NCBI GenBank assembly: GCA_024345305.1
Contig: BRON01000024.1
Location: 59,989-123,988 of the forward strand
Reading direction: 5' to 3'
Length of the DNA stretch: 64,000 nt
Origin: Mrakia gelida
Lineage: Eukaryota; Basidiomycota; Tremellomycetes; Cystofilobasidiales; Mrakiaceae
Shown: positions 43,925 to 53,135 of the stretch, piece after piece
Layout of the letters: every line of letters begins with the position of its first letter
Position numbering within the stretch: position 1 is the stretch's first letter
Position numbers and translations under genes: made by a program
Notes under the pieces: model-generated
The model's database searches: none
The model's input: only the letters and a program-made list of their open reading frames with translations
Told to the model about the DNA's origin: nothing

Positions 43925-45505
43925 TTCCAGTCTTCAACTAAAACAACGAAATACTCTGAGCTCACGACTCTTCGACGACTTCCTCGCCCACGCAACCACC
44001 TCCTCCACTCCCTTCTCCGCCTATCGCAAAACTCGAACCGACGCGTACCAAAACCACCTCTCCCCTCTCCCCTTTCCCTCCATCGAGACATTCCGACGAG
44101 CGGCTCTCACCTACATCGCCATCTTCGACGTGGATAGCGGCATGAGCTGTCCGGAGTGTAGATCAGAACCTCGCGAGGTCGTGGCGGATGGGTTCGCTGG
44201 AGTTGGGCACGGGAACGCCTATCAGTCGTCGAGAGTGCAGCCTCCAACGCTCAGCCAAGGAGGACCCGTTTGGAGGGACGTTCGCTACGTCAATGGGACC
44301 TTCCTCTTCGAGAAGACGAACCTGGGAGTCGAGGATTCGGCTACCAAAGGTGCGAGTGCTCGACGCGCCCTGCACGACTGGATCGGCAGCGATGCTTCCT
44401 TCCTCATCCCCAACGACATACCTCCTCTCCTTCTCCACGACCGATGTTTCTCTTCTAAATCTCCTCGACGAGTTCATCTCACTTCCGAACGAGAACCTCA
44501 AGAAGGAGTACAGGCTGCTGCTGAAGATGGTGCGTTCTCTGCTTTTCCCTCTTCTTCCTTCGTCTTTGACTCTCAGACTGACGAACTCTTCGCCTCTCCT
44601 CAGTTACCACCACGGATAACCTCTTTCAACTCGTCCCTCCCTCCTCTTTCTTCACTCTTCAGCAACTCATCGCGACAAAACAGTTCGACGCGAATGAGAT
44701 CGACCCCGCCGCTGGACTTCCCATCCTCGTCGGCCTTTCTCAAGCCCTCTTCGGATCTCCTTCTCCGAGCCCCTCCTCTCCACCATCGACGTCATCTTCT
44801 CCGATCCCAAATCCTCTTCATCAAGCTCTCCCAACACGAGACCCCTCCTCTCCTCCCTCCCAACCCTCTTCCTCCCCACTGGCGAACCACCGGCGCTCAC
44901 TTCGGCCACGCTCCCTACCGACTCCATCCCTCTTACCCTCATCTTCAAGAGACATCCAAGGAGCCGGATCAGGTCAAGCTCGATGCCTGTAACTAGTGGT
45001 ACTCGACGTACGGGACGAAGGGAGTGACAGCGGGGATGTGTGCGTTGTGGTGGCGTCACTCGATCTGCGTCGGGTTCCACTTCATGAGGACGTTGGGGGG
45101 ACGGAATGATGTGCTCGCGGCACTTTACCAGTACTGGAAAGCTGCTCCGACGTGGGTTATCGACGACTACGACTACGCTCTCGCCGTCTACTCGTTTCTT
45201 CGCGAGACCCGGTTCTTCAAGTTTGTGAGTCGCTTCCTTTCTCTCTTCTGCTTCCTCCTGCCTCGTACTTCGTCTTCGAGGTTGGAAACACGTTACTGAA
45301 TCCTCTCCCTTCGCGTCGTCTTCTTCGATTTGGTGCATTGCCGCTTCCTCGTCGATCAGTTCCACGCTCCCGTCCACACGACGCGCTCGCAAGCCTCTGC
45401 GTTGGCTGAAGCTATGATTCACCAGCCAGAGCTTTACGTGCATAGCGCGAGTGCCGCTGAGTGTGGAAACTCGGGGGTTTCGAGGACCCGAAAGACGCTC
45501 AGCTA
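43925..45505 (+). pseudogene. KDZ/CxC-type transposase remnant, copy 2
   Basis: More complete than copy 1. After an acceptor near 43929: LKQRNTLSSRLFDDFLAHA, then the cysteine-cluster-like MSCPECRSEPREVVADGFAG, DVRYVNGTFLFEKTNLGV, ARRALHDWIGSDASFLIP, a frame change, NLLDEFISLPNENLKKEYRL, TTTDNLFQLVPPSSFF, DANEIDPAAGLPILVGLSQA, GMCALWWRHSICVGFHFMRT, NDVLAALYQYWKAAPTWVID, YALAVYSFLRETRFF, then HCRFLVDQFHAP, SASAAECGN and RTRKTLSY. At least two frameshifts and intron-like gaps break it. The CPEC...DG block, the HxICxGFHxM block and the DQFH block follow the order known for KDZ-related transposases. It is tandem with copy 1 in the same orientation, about 1.6 kb apart. Confidence 0.6.
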
Positions 45506-45522
45506 CAAACCCGCTATTTCTG

Positions 45523-45726
45523 CAGACTAGTGTCGAAGTCGTCGCCATCCTCGACGAGGGCCTCAAGGAGCTCGACGCCGCTCAATTGGGCGACAACATT
45601 CAGCTTCGTCTCAAGGGAATCAAGGACGACGAGGCCTCTTCCGGATTCGTTCCGTGCAGCGTCGCTAGACCCGTCAAGACGTCTACCCAGTTCCACGGTC
45701 AGCTCGCAATCCTCGAGTCGAAGATT
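45523..45726 (+). pseudogene. eRF3/Sup35-like gene fragment
   Basis: About 68 codons in one open frame read TSVEVVAILDEGLKELDA, LGDNIQLRLKGIKDDEASSG and FVPCSVARPVKTSTQFHGQL AILESKI split over consecutive codons. This is the order of the beta-barrel domain after the GTPase domain in eRF3/Hbs1-type factors (VEV...GD.V.LR.KG...GFVLC...P...F.AQ..IL). No G-domain motifs and no C-terminus are nearby. It begins 18 bp after the transposase similarity ends and stops as abruptly, so it looks like a captured or dispersed piece of a host translation-factor gene. Confidence 0.6.
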
Positions 45727-45901
45727 CGCTCTCTTCCGACATCGGCGCTCCTACTCTTTTATCTTCGCTGACTCCTGTGCCAGCCCTCTCCAACATCGCC
45801 CAATGTCCCACAATGATATCTGTGAGCTTGAATTCTCAAATCAGCTGCCCGGCTTCTTTATGAAGGAGAAGCTGAGAGGGAAGGTGAGACAGAAGGAGAG
45901 T

Positions 45902-45920
45902 AAACGACAGCGTGTCGTTC
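45902..45920. repeat. 19-bp palindrome (site 7)
   Basis: AAACGACAG-C-GTGTCGTTC, two imperfections. Confidence 0.7.
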
Positions 45921-46114
45921 CTCATCCTCGATAGGAAGGCTTGGGTTTGGAAGAAGGAGTGTTTGTATAAACTTCTTCGTTCTCACCAAGTCCTGGGTCA
46001 TGCTGACTCGTCCGTTTTCTAGATACTGGGATATTCAGCAGATTCTCACGAGCTCGATCCCGTTCGTGGGAAACTTGGTTCGAAGGAGTGCAGTGGAAAA
46101 ATGAAGAGTTTCAT

Positions 46115-46133
46115 AAACGACAGCCTGTCGTTT
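46115..46133. repeat. 19-bp palindrome (site 8)
   Basis: AAACGACAG-C-CTGTCGTTT: perfect 9-bp arms. It begins the repeat shared with 24060-24131. Confidence 0.85.
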
Positions 46134-46289
46134 CTCATTTTCGCTCAAGTTGAAAGGAAAAGAGAGGTGAGGTCGAAACTGATCTGGACATTTTTATTAC
46201 CTTGATCTGGTTAGCAGCACTTCTCCTATCTCAATAAGCAGTGATGCGAGACTTGAGCTCGCCCAACCTCACTTACAGAACTTGTCGCA

Positions 46290-46722
46290 GAAACGGACCA
46301 CGGCACAGAAACGGGCCATTTTACTTCTACCCCCTCGTTCTCGCTGTAGAATCATTTTTTTGCTCCGATCTTTCGCTCATAATTGAACACATATATGGAT
46401 GCTAGGAGCAAAAGCTGAGACTCGAGAGACGCGTCGAAGAAGCTACAGCATACGTGAAAGACCTCGTCCGAGCTCATTTTCTCGAATAATAAAGTGTAAA
46501 AATCCTCCTGAGTCCACATTCTGTCTCTTCTTCCAAGTCTTGATACTTTGAGGGATTCTTGTGTATATGATGCATAAAATCGCGCTTATCTCGAACGACT
46601 AGCAGCAACACAGCGGCCTCCGAAGTCCCTGCAAGATGAGAAGGTGATGAGCTCGACGAGCTTGTCTCGAAACCAAAATCGACGCACCCTCGTCCTTTTG
46701 GAACCGCAATGATTGCTTCCCT
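46290..46722 (+). repeat. About 430-bp repeat, copy 2
   Basis: Direct copy of 32380-32811. It ends 72 bp before the target-site duplication of Copia element B. Confidence 0.85.
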
Positions 46723-46793
46723 AAGTTAACTATGTTCCTCGGTCCTGCTGGATGTGTTCCGTGAATATGAGTCTTTACGCTGCAATGAAGATG

Positions 46794-46798
46794 AGGAC
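46794..46798. repeat. Target-site duplication of element B, left
   Basis: AGGAC, repeated at 51640-51644. Confidence 0.95.
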
Positions 46799-47025
46799 TG
46801 TTGGAAGGTGGCGACTCGCAGAGAGGTCTTACGTGGTAGCTTAGTAACGCGTCTCGTTCAGTCCCCTTGTTAGTAACCATTCTTCGTAAACAGCTTTGTA
46901 AGCTACCTTCAGATCACGTGACCATTTCCATAGTATATAAACCTTTCGAGTAGCTAGCTTTATACAACAAGCTTTGAACCACATCCTGCAGACATCCCTA
47001 AGCTCAAGTGGACGACCCAACAACA
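46799..47025 (+). repeat. 5' LTR of element B
   Basis: 227 bp, TG...CA ends, TCACGTGA box at about 46914-46921 and TATATAA at about 46934-46940, positioned to start transcription about 60-80 bp before the LTR end. Confidence 0.97.
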
Positions 47026-47040
47026 CGTTATCAGCACCAG
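47026..47040 (+). other. Primer-binding site of element B
   Basis: CGTTATCAGCACCAG follows the LTR directly. It does not match a tRNA 3' end; its reverse complement resembles the anticodon arm of tRNA-Ile (GUGCU-NAU-AACG), suggesting priming by an internally cleaved tRNA, as known for Drosophila copia with initiator tRNA-Met. Confidence 0.5.
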
Positions 47041-47074
47041 TTCGCCACCACTCGCTAAGCAACAATCCTTCGTC

Positions 47075-50000
47075 ATGTCAAGCAACTACTCCAAGAAGCT
47101 GGATCACAAGCTGTTCAAACTCACTGCTCTCGATGGTACCAACTACGAGACGTGGTCAGTAAGGATGGAGATCGCTTTTGGAGAAGCAGGAATCAAGCCC
47201 GTCGTCCTCGGTACGAAAACCAGGCCCAACCTCACCCCGGAAGTCAAGGAAAAGGACACCACCGGACAAGAGGTCGTGAAGCAGCAGAACAACGTCAAGG
47301 ACATCGAAGAATGGGACCATATGGACGAGTTCGCGCTCCACAGGATTCAAATGGCGGTCAGCGACCGAGAACTACCTCGGATCCGGAACTGCAAACACGC
47401 AAAGGAGGCATGGGATCTTCTGCGGAAGACTCACAAGGTGGAAGGAGGAGCGGGAGAGGTCATGGCCATCCGAAGGATGAGGGACCTCAAGATGGAGGAG
47501 GGAGAACCAGTACAGGAGTACATCGACGAATTCCAAAGGATCATCGACGACATGTCAGCTCTCGGCCTCAACATCCCAGACAGGATGAGCTCAATGTTCT
47601 TCCTCAGTGGGTTACCCGCATCACTCGAACAATTCATTCAACACCAAACGCTCCAGGCACAAGAATCAAAACAAGAACTCAACCCAACCGCCGTCGCCAC
47701 ATCCCTCCTCATCCACGTAAGGACTCACGAGTCCCTCAAACCGACCGGTACTTCATCGTCGAAGGAAACAGTCCTCCTAGTCGACAAGAGGACCGCCAAG
47801 TGCCATCAGTGCAACAAGGTCGGACACTTCAAGTCGGAGTGCTGGGAGTTGAATGGAGGAAAGCCCACGGGGCAGGGACAAGGTGGAAAGGGAAGGAAGT
47901 TCGGGAAGGGGAAGAAGGAGAACAAGGGGAACTGGAAGGATAGGGAAGAGGCGCACCTCGTAGACTACGGTCTTCAAGCAGGATCCGACATCGCGACGTC
48001 GGCCCAAGCGCTCTTCGCTCAAACCAAGCATGGATACATCGCCGATAGTGGAGCATCAAACCACATCGTCGGGGACCGGGAACGCTTCGTAACATACAAG
48101 GCGCACAACGGAACGGTCACGACGGCCAACGGATCAATCGTTCAGATCCTCGGCATCGGCTCCATCCACCTCCAGACCACCGTGAAAGGATCAAGGAAGG
48201 CCTTCACCATCTCCGACGTATACCACATCCCAGGGTTCAGCAACCTCATCAGTATCGGTCAACTCGGTAACAAAGGAGTCGAGACCAGGTTCCCCAGCAA
48301 GGGGACAACCCAAACCAACAAGCGATGCCAGTTCCTTCGAGACGGATCGCTGTTCATGGAGGGAAAAGAGGTGTCGAAGAACCTCTACATGCTGGACGTG
48401 AGCGACTTCAAGGGAGTCGGCTCAGGAGGAGAAGACGTAGCACTCGCGGCAACAGGAGTCGACAAGATCGAGGTCCTTCATCGCCGGCTCGGTCACGCTT
48501 CTATCTCCGCCATGGAGGAGTTGTCTCGTCAGAAGCTCCTACCAACCTTCACCAAAAAGGACATCATCGGATTCAAGGAAAGGATCTGCGTACCTTGCGT
48601 CGAAGGGAAACAACATCGAACTCCATTCCCCACCTCCACAACCAAAACCACTTCACCTCTCGAGCTCGTTCACACGGATCTCGCCGGACCGATGCCAATC
48701 GCCTCGGCTCAAGGAATGCGTTACATGATGACGATCTGGGACGACTTCAGCAACTACCACTGGTCGTTCGCAATGAAGAGGAAGTCGGAAACACTGGCAA
48801 CATTCATCACCTGGAGGAAAAGGGAGGAGAAAAGGACCAATCACGTCGTCAAACGGATCAGGTCAGACAACGGTGGGGAATACACGTCGAAGGACTACGA
48901 GTTCTACCTCCGGGACGAAGGAATCACCAAGGAAACGACTATCCCACGCACACCGCAACAAAACGGCAAGGCCGAACGAGGAATGCGAACCATCGAGGAG
49001 AAGATCACCTGCGCGCTACGAGACGCGAGGGACCTCGACGGATCCTACTGGGCGGAAGCCATGAACTACGCCACATACACAATCAACCGCATTCCCTCAT
49101 CCTCAGTCAACTCTCAAACCCCCTACCAAGCCTACTACAAAAGGAAGCCCGACCTCACTGCAATGCGGACGTTCGGAGCTCTCGCTTACGCGCTCAACCT
49201 TCAAAAGATCAAGCATCAACCCAAGAGCATCAAGTGCATCTTCCTCGGATACGGCGATCTCAACGGGAAGAAGGCCTATCGACTTCAAGTCCATGGAGAC
49301 CCCAAGCGGTCGATCCTTCATTCTCGGGACGTTATCTTCGACGAAACACGTGGAGTCCACCAGACGGTGGAGCTACCAGGAATGGGACAAGCCGGAATCA
49401 AGGAGGACCACAAGGAGGAGGAAGAAGAAGAGAAGGAACTAGAGGAGGACAAAGGAGAGGAACAGCACCTACTCAAGTCCAACCAACAAGACCCGGTCAG
49501 GGAGACCGAGGCAAGGAAACCCAACCCATCACGCGTCAAGCACTCCTACACTTACGAGCCCATCATCGATGAACCGGCTGTCGATTTGAGTGGGAGCTAC
49601 GGACGAGGTCAACGGCACAAGAAACCTCTCACAGGAACAGGAGACTCGGCAAGATTTGTCCAGACAGACTACGACATCACCGACTTCATTTCGGAGGACT
49701 TCGCCGGACACGCTCAAGCGACGCAACCCAAACTCGAGGATCTTCCACCACCCTCCGTCCCAAATACATACGGAGAAGCCATGGCGTCGGAGCACGCATA
49801 CTTCTGGAGGGAAGCGATGGACGAAGAGATGGTGTCGATGGAAGGGAACGGAGTCTTTGAACTCACAGAGCTACCCTCAGGATCAAAAACGGTCAGAGGT
49901 CGCTGGGTCTACGCGCTCAAGAAAGGAGCCGACGGGAGGATTACTCGCTTCAAAGCTAGATGGGTCGCCAAGGGATTCAGTCAGCAAGAAGGAGTCGACT

Positions 50001-51382
50001 ACGTCGAGACGTACGCGCCGGTATCAAAGCTCAACTCACTCAGGATCGTCCTCGCCATCACAGCATCGGAGGATCTCGATCTAGTCCAAGGAGACTTCAA
50101 GACGGCGTTCCTCACAGCCGACCTAGTGGAAACGGTCTTCATGGAACAGCCAACAGGGTACGAACAAAAGGGAGCCGACAAGAAGAAACTCGTCGCGCAT
50201 CTCCTCAAGGCCCTATACGGACTCAAACAATCGCCACTCGCGTTCTACAATCACTCCTCAAAGTTCTTTCAAACTCAACTCAATCTCCATCCACTCGAAG
50301 CGGACCCTTGCATCTACATAGGGCATAGGAAGGGACGACGGATCATGCTGGTCCAGTACGTTGACGACTTCGTCGCCGCAGGAGACAAGGAGGATTTGGA
50401 GTGGGTCATGACGGAGATCCAGAAGGAATTCAAGATCGACGACAGAGGAGACCTCAACCCAGGAACCATCCTCGGAATCGACGTTACGAGGGACCGCAAG
50501 GCGGGGACAATGGACCTCAGCCAGAAACGATACGTTCAAACGGTCCTCGAACGATTCAACATGGTCGACGCAAAACCAAACAAGGTTCCGATGGACGACT
50601 TTAGGCAACTGTCGGTCCAATCGGAGGATTCGGGATCAGAGAAGCTGGACGGAGTACCCTACCTCGAAGCGGTGGGATCGTTGATGTACCTCCAAGTCTG
50701 CACTCGACCGGACATCGCCTTCGCCGTCGGAGTTCTCAGCCGATTCAGTTCGGACCCACGAAGGGTTCATTGGGGAGCAGTCAAGAAGGTCATGCGATAC
50801 CTACAAGGATCAGCAGACACGTCGCTTCAACTTGGAGGACACTCGGACGCTCCAATCGCAGAACTATGGACCGACTCCGACTACGCCGGAGACACGGAAT
50901 CAAGACGATCAACAACAGGATTCGTCGTCAAGGTATTTGGATCCACAGTCATCTGGGCAAGTCGACGCCAAAAGGCAATCAGTCTCTCTTCTCTTGAAGC
51001 AGAGTACATCGCTCTCTCCGCAGGATGCCGGAGCCTTAGGTGGGTCGCCAAGATCCTCGCTGAACTCGGATACGACACCGGATCGATCCCAGTAAACGTA
51101 GACAACCAAGGAGCCATCGAAACAACCAAGAACGGTACTCACTCGGAGAAGACCAAGCACATCGACGTCGCGTACAAATACGGACGAGAGGCCCAACAGA
51201 GAGGATTCATCAAGCTCAACTACTGTCCCACCGAGGACATGCAGGCAGACATCCTCACCAAGGCTCTCGGAGTCGAAAAGCTCGAACGGTTTAAGAAATC
51301 GCTCAACATCCAGAAGGAAACCTCGCGCGTGGATCAAAAGACCAGCGGAGACATGGATGGAAACCCGCAGAGGGGGAAATGA
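47075..51382 (+). CDS. Copia Gag-Pol polyprotein, 1435 residues
   Basis: A single open frame without frameshift. Domains by approximate residue: Gag core 10-200; zinc knuckle CHQCNKVGHFKSEC at 243-256; aspartic protease DSGASNH near 323; integrase HH-CC region (HRRLGHAS near 468 to CVPC near 508), integrase core with Asp in HTDLAGP (532), Asp in RSDNGGEY (597) and Glu in QNGKAERG (635); acidic low-complexity linker about 770-800; reverse transcriptase from RGRWVYALKK (940) through LYGLKQSP (1046) to YVDD (1092); RNase H with DSDYAGD (1267), LEAEY (1309) and VDNQGAI (1343). The ATG at 47075 lies 35 bp behind the primer-binding site. All catalytic residues I can check are present, so the element may be active. 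Confidence 0.97.
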   Translation: MSSNYSKKLDHKLFKLTALDGTNYETWSVRMEIAFGEAGIKPVVLGTKTRPNLTPEVKEKDTTGQEVVKQQNNVKDIEEWDHMDEFALHRIQMAVSDRELPRIRNCKHAKEAWDLLRKTHKVEGGAGEVMAIRRMRDLKMEEGEPVQEYIDEFQRIIDDMSALGLNIPDRMSSMFFLSGLPASLEQFIQHQTLQAQESKQELNPTAVATSLLIHVRTHESLKPTGTSSSKETVLLVDKRTAKCHQCNKVGHFKSECWELNGGKPTGQGQGGKGRKFGKGKKENKGNWKDREEAHLVDYGLQAGSDIATSAQALFAQTKHGYIADSGASNHIVGDRERFVTYKAHNGTVTTANGSIVQILGIGSIHLQTTVKGSRKAFTISDVYHIPGFSNLISIGQLGNKGVETRFPSKGTTQTNKRCQFLRDGSLFMEGKEVSKNLYMLDVSDFKGVGSGGEDVALAATGVDKIEVLHRRLGHASISAMEELSRQKLLPTFTKKDIIGFKERICVPCVEGKQHRTPFPTSTTKTTSPLELVHTDLAGPMPIASAQGMRYMMTIWDDFSNYHWSFAMKRKSETLATFITWRKREEKRTNHVVKRIRSDNGGEYTSKDYEFYLRDEGITKETTIPRTPQQNGKAERGMRTIEEKITCALRDARDLDGSYWAEAMNYATYTINRIPSSSVNSQTPYQAYYKRKPDLTAMRTFGALAYALNLQKIKHQPKSIKCIFLGYGDLNGKKAYRLQVHGDPKRSILHSRDVIFDETRGVHQTVELPGMGQAGIKEDHKEEEEEEKELEEDKGEEQHLLKSNQQDPVRETEARKPNPSRVKHSYTYEPIIDEPAVDLSGSYGRGQRHKKPLTGTGDSARFVQTDYDITDFISEDFAGHAQATQPKLEDLPPPSVPNTYGEAMASEHAYFWREAMDEEMVSMEGNGVFELTELPSGSKTVRGRWVYALKKGADGRITRFKARWVAKGFSQQEGVDYVETYAPVSKLNSLRIVLAITASEDLDLVQGDFKTAFLTADLVETVFMEQPTGYEQKGADKKKLVAHLLKALYGLKQSPLAFYNHSSKFFQTQLNLHPLEADPCIYIGHRKGRRIMLVQYVDDFVAAGDKEDLEWVMTEIQKEFKIDDRGDLNPGTILGIDVTRDRKAGTMDLSQKRYVQTVLERFNMVDAKPNKVPMDDFRQLSVQSEDSGSEKLDGVPYLEAVGSLMYLQVCTRPDIAFAVGVLSRFSSDPRRVHWGAVKKVMRYLQGSADTSLQLGGHSDAPIAELWTDSDYAGDTESRRSTTGFVVKVFGSTVIWASRRQKAISLSSLEAEYIALSAGCRSLRWVAKILAELGYDTGSIPVNVDNQGAIETTKNGTHSEKTKHIDVAYKYGREAQQRGFIKLNYCPTEDMQADILTKALGVEKLERFKKSLNIQKETSRVDQKTSGDMDGNPQRGK

Positions 51383-51403
51383 AGGAAGGACTCTCAGCTC
51401 ATC

Positions 51404-51412
51404 GAGTGGGAG
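51404..51412 (+). other. Polypurine tract of element B
   Basis: GAGTGGGAG immediately before the 3' LTR; the same sequence precedes the LTR of element A. Confidence 0.85.
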
Positions 51413-51639
51413 TGTTGGAAGGTGGCGACTCGCAGAGAGATCTTACGTAGTAGCTTAGTAACGCGTCTCGTTCAGTCCCCTTGGTAGTAACCATTCTTCG
51501 TAAACAGCTTTGTAAGCTACCTTCAGATCACGTGACCATTTCCATAGTATATAAACCTTTCGAGTAGCTAGCTTTATACAACAAGCTTTGAACCACATCC
51601 TGCAGACATCCCTAAGCTCAAGTGGACGACCCAACAACA
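51413..51639 (+). repeat. 3' LTR of element B
   Basis: 227 bp; differs from the 5' LTR at three places (GAGATC for GAGGTC, CGTAGTAG for CGTGGTAG, TTGGTAG for TTGTTAG). Confidence 0.97.
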
Positions 51640-51644
51640 AGGAC
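51640..51644. repeat. Target-site duplication of element B, right
   Basis: AGGAC, matching 46794-46798. Confidence 0.95.
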
Positions 51645-51725
51645 GACGATCCAGAGCCGGATGAAAGGAACATCGAAGGGCCACGAGCCATCTTGAGGTT
51701 TCATCACCTGTCCTGAACCGCGAAA
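51645..51725 (-). pseudogene. Host coding exon interrupted by element B
   Basis: Minus strand: after a GGTTCAG acceptor, the frame reads VMKPQDGSWPFDVPFIRLWI and VVL up to the insertion point. On the other side of the element (46798 downward) the frame continues with IFIAA and a stop. Removing the element and one AGGAC restores one continuous short frame with a hydrophobic end. No family recognised; whether it was a working gene is unknown. Confidence 0.4.
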
Positions 51726-51972
51726 GAAGGAGAAGGAGAGGAAGAAGTGACTCACCACCTCAGCATCTTGAACTATGCGAGCAAGTAGTGCGTCTCCGTT
51801 TCGACATCTAGGAGTTAGTCTAGCTCTGGTCCTCCCTCAGGTCATCTTTAGGTCATACTCCAGACACCCCCGTAGAATATACCTTCGAACGGTTTTGATT
51901 CAGCCTCGTCAGAGATTTGAGGGATGGAGATGGATGTTTAGTCGCCAACGAGCCGCGCATTAAGGGAAGCAG

Positions 51973-51991
51973 AAAAGACAGCCTGTCGTTT
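51973..51991. repeat. 19-bp palindrome (site 9)
   Basis: AAAAGACAG-C-CTGTCGTTT. Confidence 0.8.
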
Positions 51992-52351
51992 CCGCGTCGG
52001 ATACTTTTAGTAAGCCGGCATACCGTAGTCTGGTTCAGAGAGGAGGTAAACAGAAGTCAGTCAAGCATGAGATTGACGGACTCCAGAGCAGGTGTGGTTA
52101 CCAGCGGATACGCATCGCTCCAGGATCTCAAGAGACGAAGAAAGATTATGAACCATCACGCCGAGGGTTAAGTACAGAATGAGGGTTAGGGTTATTGATC
52201 GATGTGCAGGGTAGAAGCTCTGTCAGTGTTGATAAGAGATAATAAAACCTAGGTCAACTCGAGAAGACGAGAAGCGGGCTAGAGAAAGGTCTAGATGGCG
52301 AACTCACCTCAGATCGAACGCGTCCATTTCGAGACCTGCGACAACGAGGGC

Positions 52352-52504
52352 AAAAGACAGCCTGTCGTTTACACTGTTCACGTAGAGTCAAGCAGACGGT
52401 TGATCATTAGTGAACTTGCGAGTAGAACCGATACAAAAAAGGTTCTTCTCCCTTGGGCCTCGAGGAGAGACACAGCATTGATGAAAAACGACAGGCTGTC
52501 TTTT
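52352..52504 (-). repeat. Palindrome-bounded 153-bp repeat, copy 2 (sites 10 and 11)
   Basis: Bounded by AAAAGACAGCCTGTCGTTT (52352-52370) and its reverse complement (52486-52504), so it looks like a MITE with 19-bp inverted termini that are themselves palindromic. The interior matches 41196-41333 in inverted orientation. However, about 24 bp beyond the right terminus are also shared with copy 1, so the true unit is longer. No target duplication is obvious. Confidence 0.75.
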
Positions 52505-53135
52505 CCTTCTCAGCCAACTACGCCCCTACCCGTCACCAAAGGGGGAATGAGATCTTTGTTGGGCAAAAGCTGAGCTTCAGGGTCCGTTAGTCTTCGAGCG
52601 CGTCAAGCGTCTTCGAACGCGTCAAGCGGGGACTGACCACTTCTTCCGTCATAGCCGTTCCTTACACGTTTACTCCCTGGATATTTTAAAGCAGTGGGTA
52701 GATATATGAGTGTAGTTATATAGAGGTACGCGGAGTCTGCACGTCGGTTCCTTATGGAGAACGAGGCGACGTAAGATACAGAGGTGATTCAAGTTAGAGA
52801 ACAAAAGAGAGGCGAGCAAAAAGCCCTTTAATACTAGAAAATTTTAGAAAGAGGTAGTACGTAAAGAAAGAAAACGGAGAGAACGGGAAGGAAGCCCAGA
52901 TCGACGCAGTGTATAGAAAGCTGGAGGGAACAATGACTAAGTACAACGCGTTAAGTTGGGAGGATCCGGAGTAGACGACGACGTGACGTAATTCCCTGAC
53001 GCGGAGGTGCATTTCTACCACGGAAGTTCTTGACCATGCTCGTCGAAGAATTTCCCAGTGTCCTTGAGACTCAACGAGTTAATGTGGCTAGCACTGTGAG
53101 GTTTGAAGATGAAAGGTAAGGACAGAAGACAGTTT

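Larger units (their letters stand above)
46799..51639 (+). mobile_element. Full-length Copia LTR retrotransposon (element B)
   Basis: 4841 bp: two 227-bp LTRs, primer-binding site, one uninterrupted gag-pol frame, purine tract and a perfect 5-bp target duplication. All parts needed for autonomous transposition are visible, and the LTRs differ at three positions (about 1.3 percent), so insertion is fairly recent. Same family as element A (1-2591), the solo LTRs at 10371 and 58650, and the fragments at 14103 and 40490-41180. Confidence 0.97.
51726..53135. other. Repeat-rich, no recognisable gene
   Basis: Holds palindrome sites 9-11 and the repeat 52352-52504. Two short direct repeats (cttcgaacgcgtcaagcg / cttcgagcgcgtcaagcg) lie near 52592-52627. 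No supported coding region. Confidence 0.4.

Noticed and set aside
47152..51337. Numerous long frames in other phases and on the minus strand inside element B (up to 415 codons)
   Set aside because: They lie entirely within the gag-pol gene and recur at the same offset in element A; shadow frames.
52352..52504. Calling the 153-bp repeat a complete MITE
   Set aside because: Similarity to the other copy continues about 24 bp past one terminus and no target duplication is visible, so the ends are not established.
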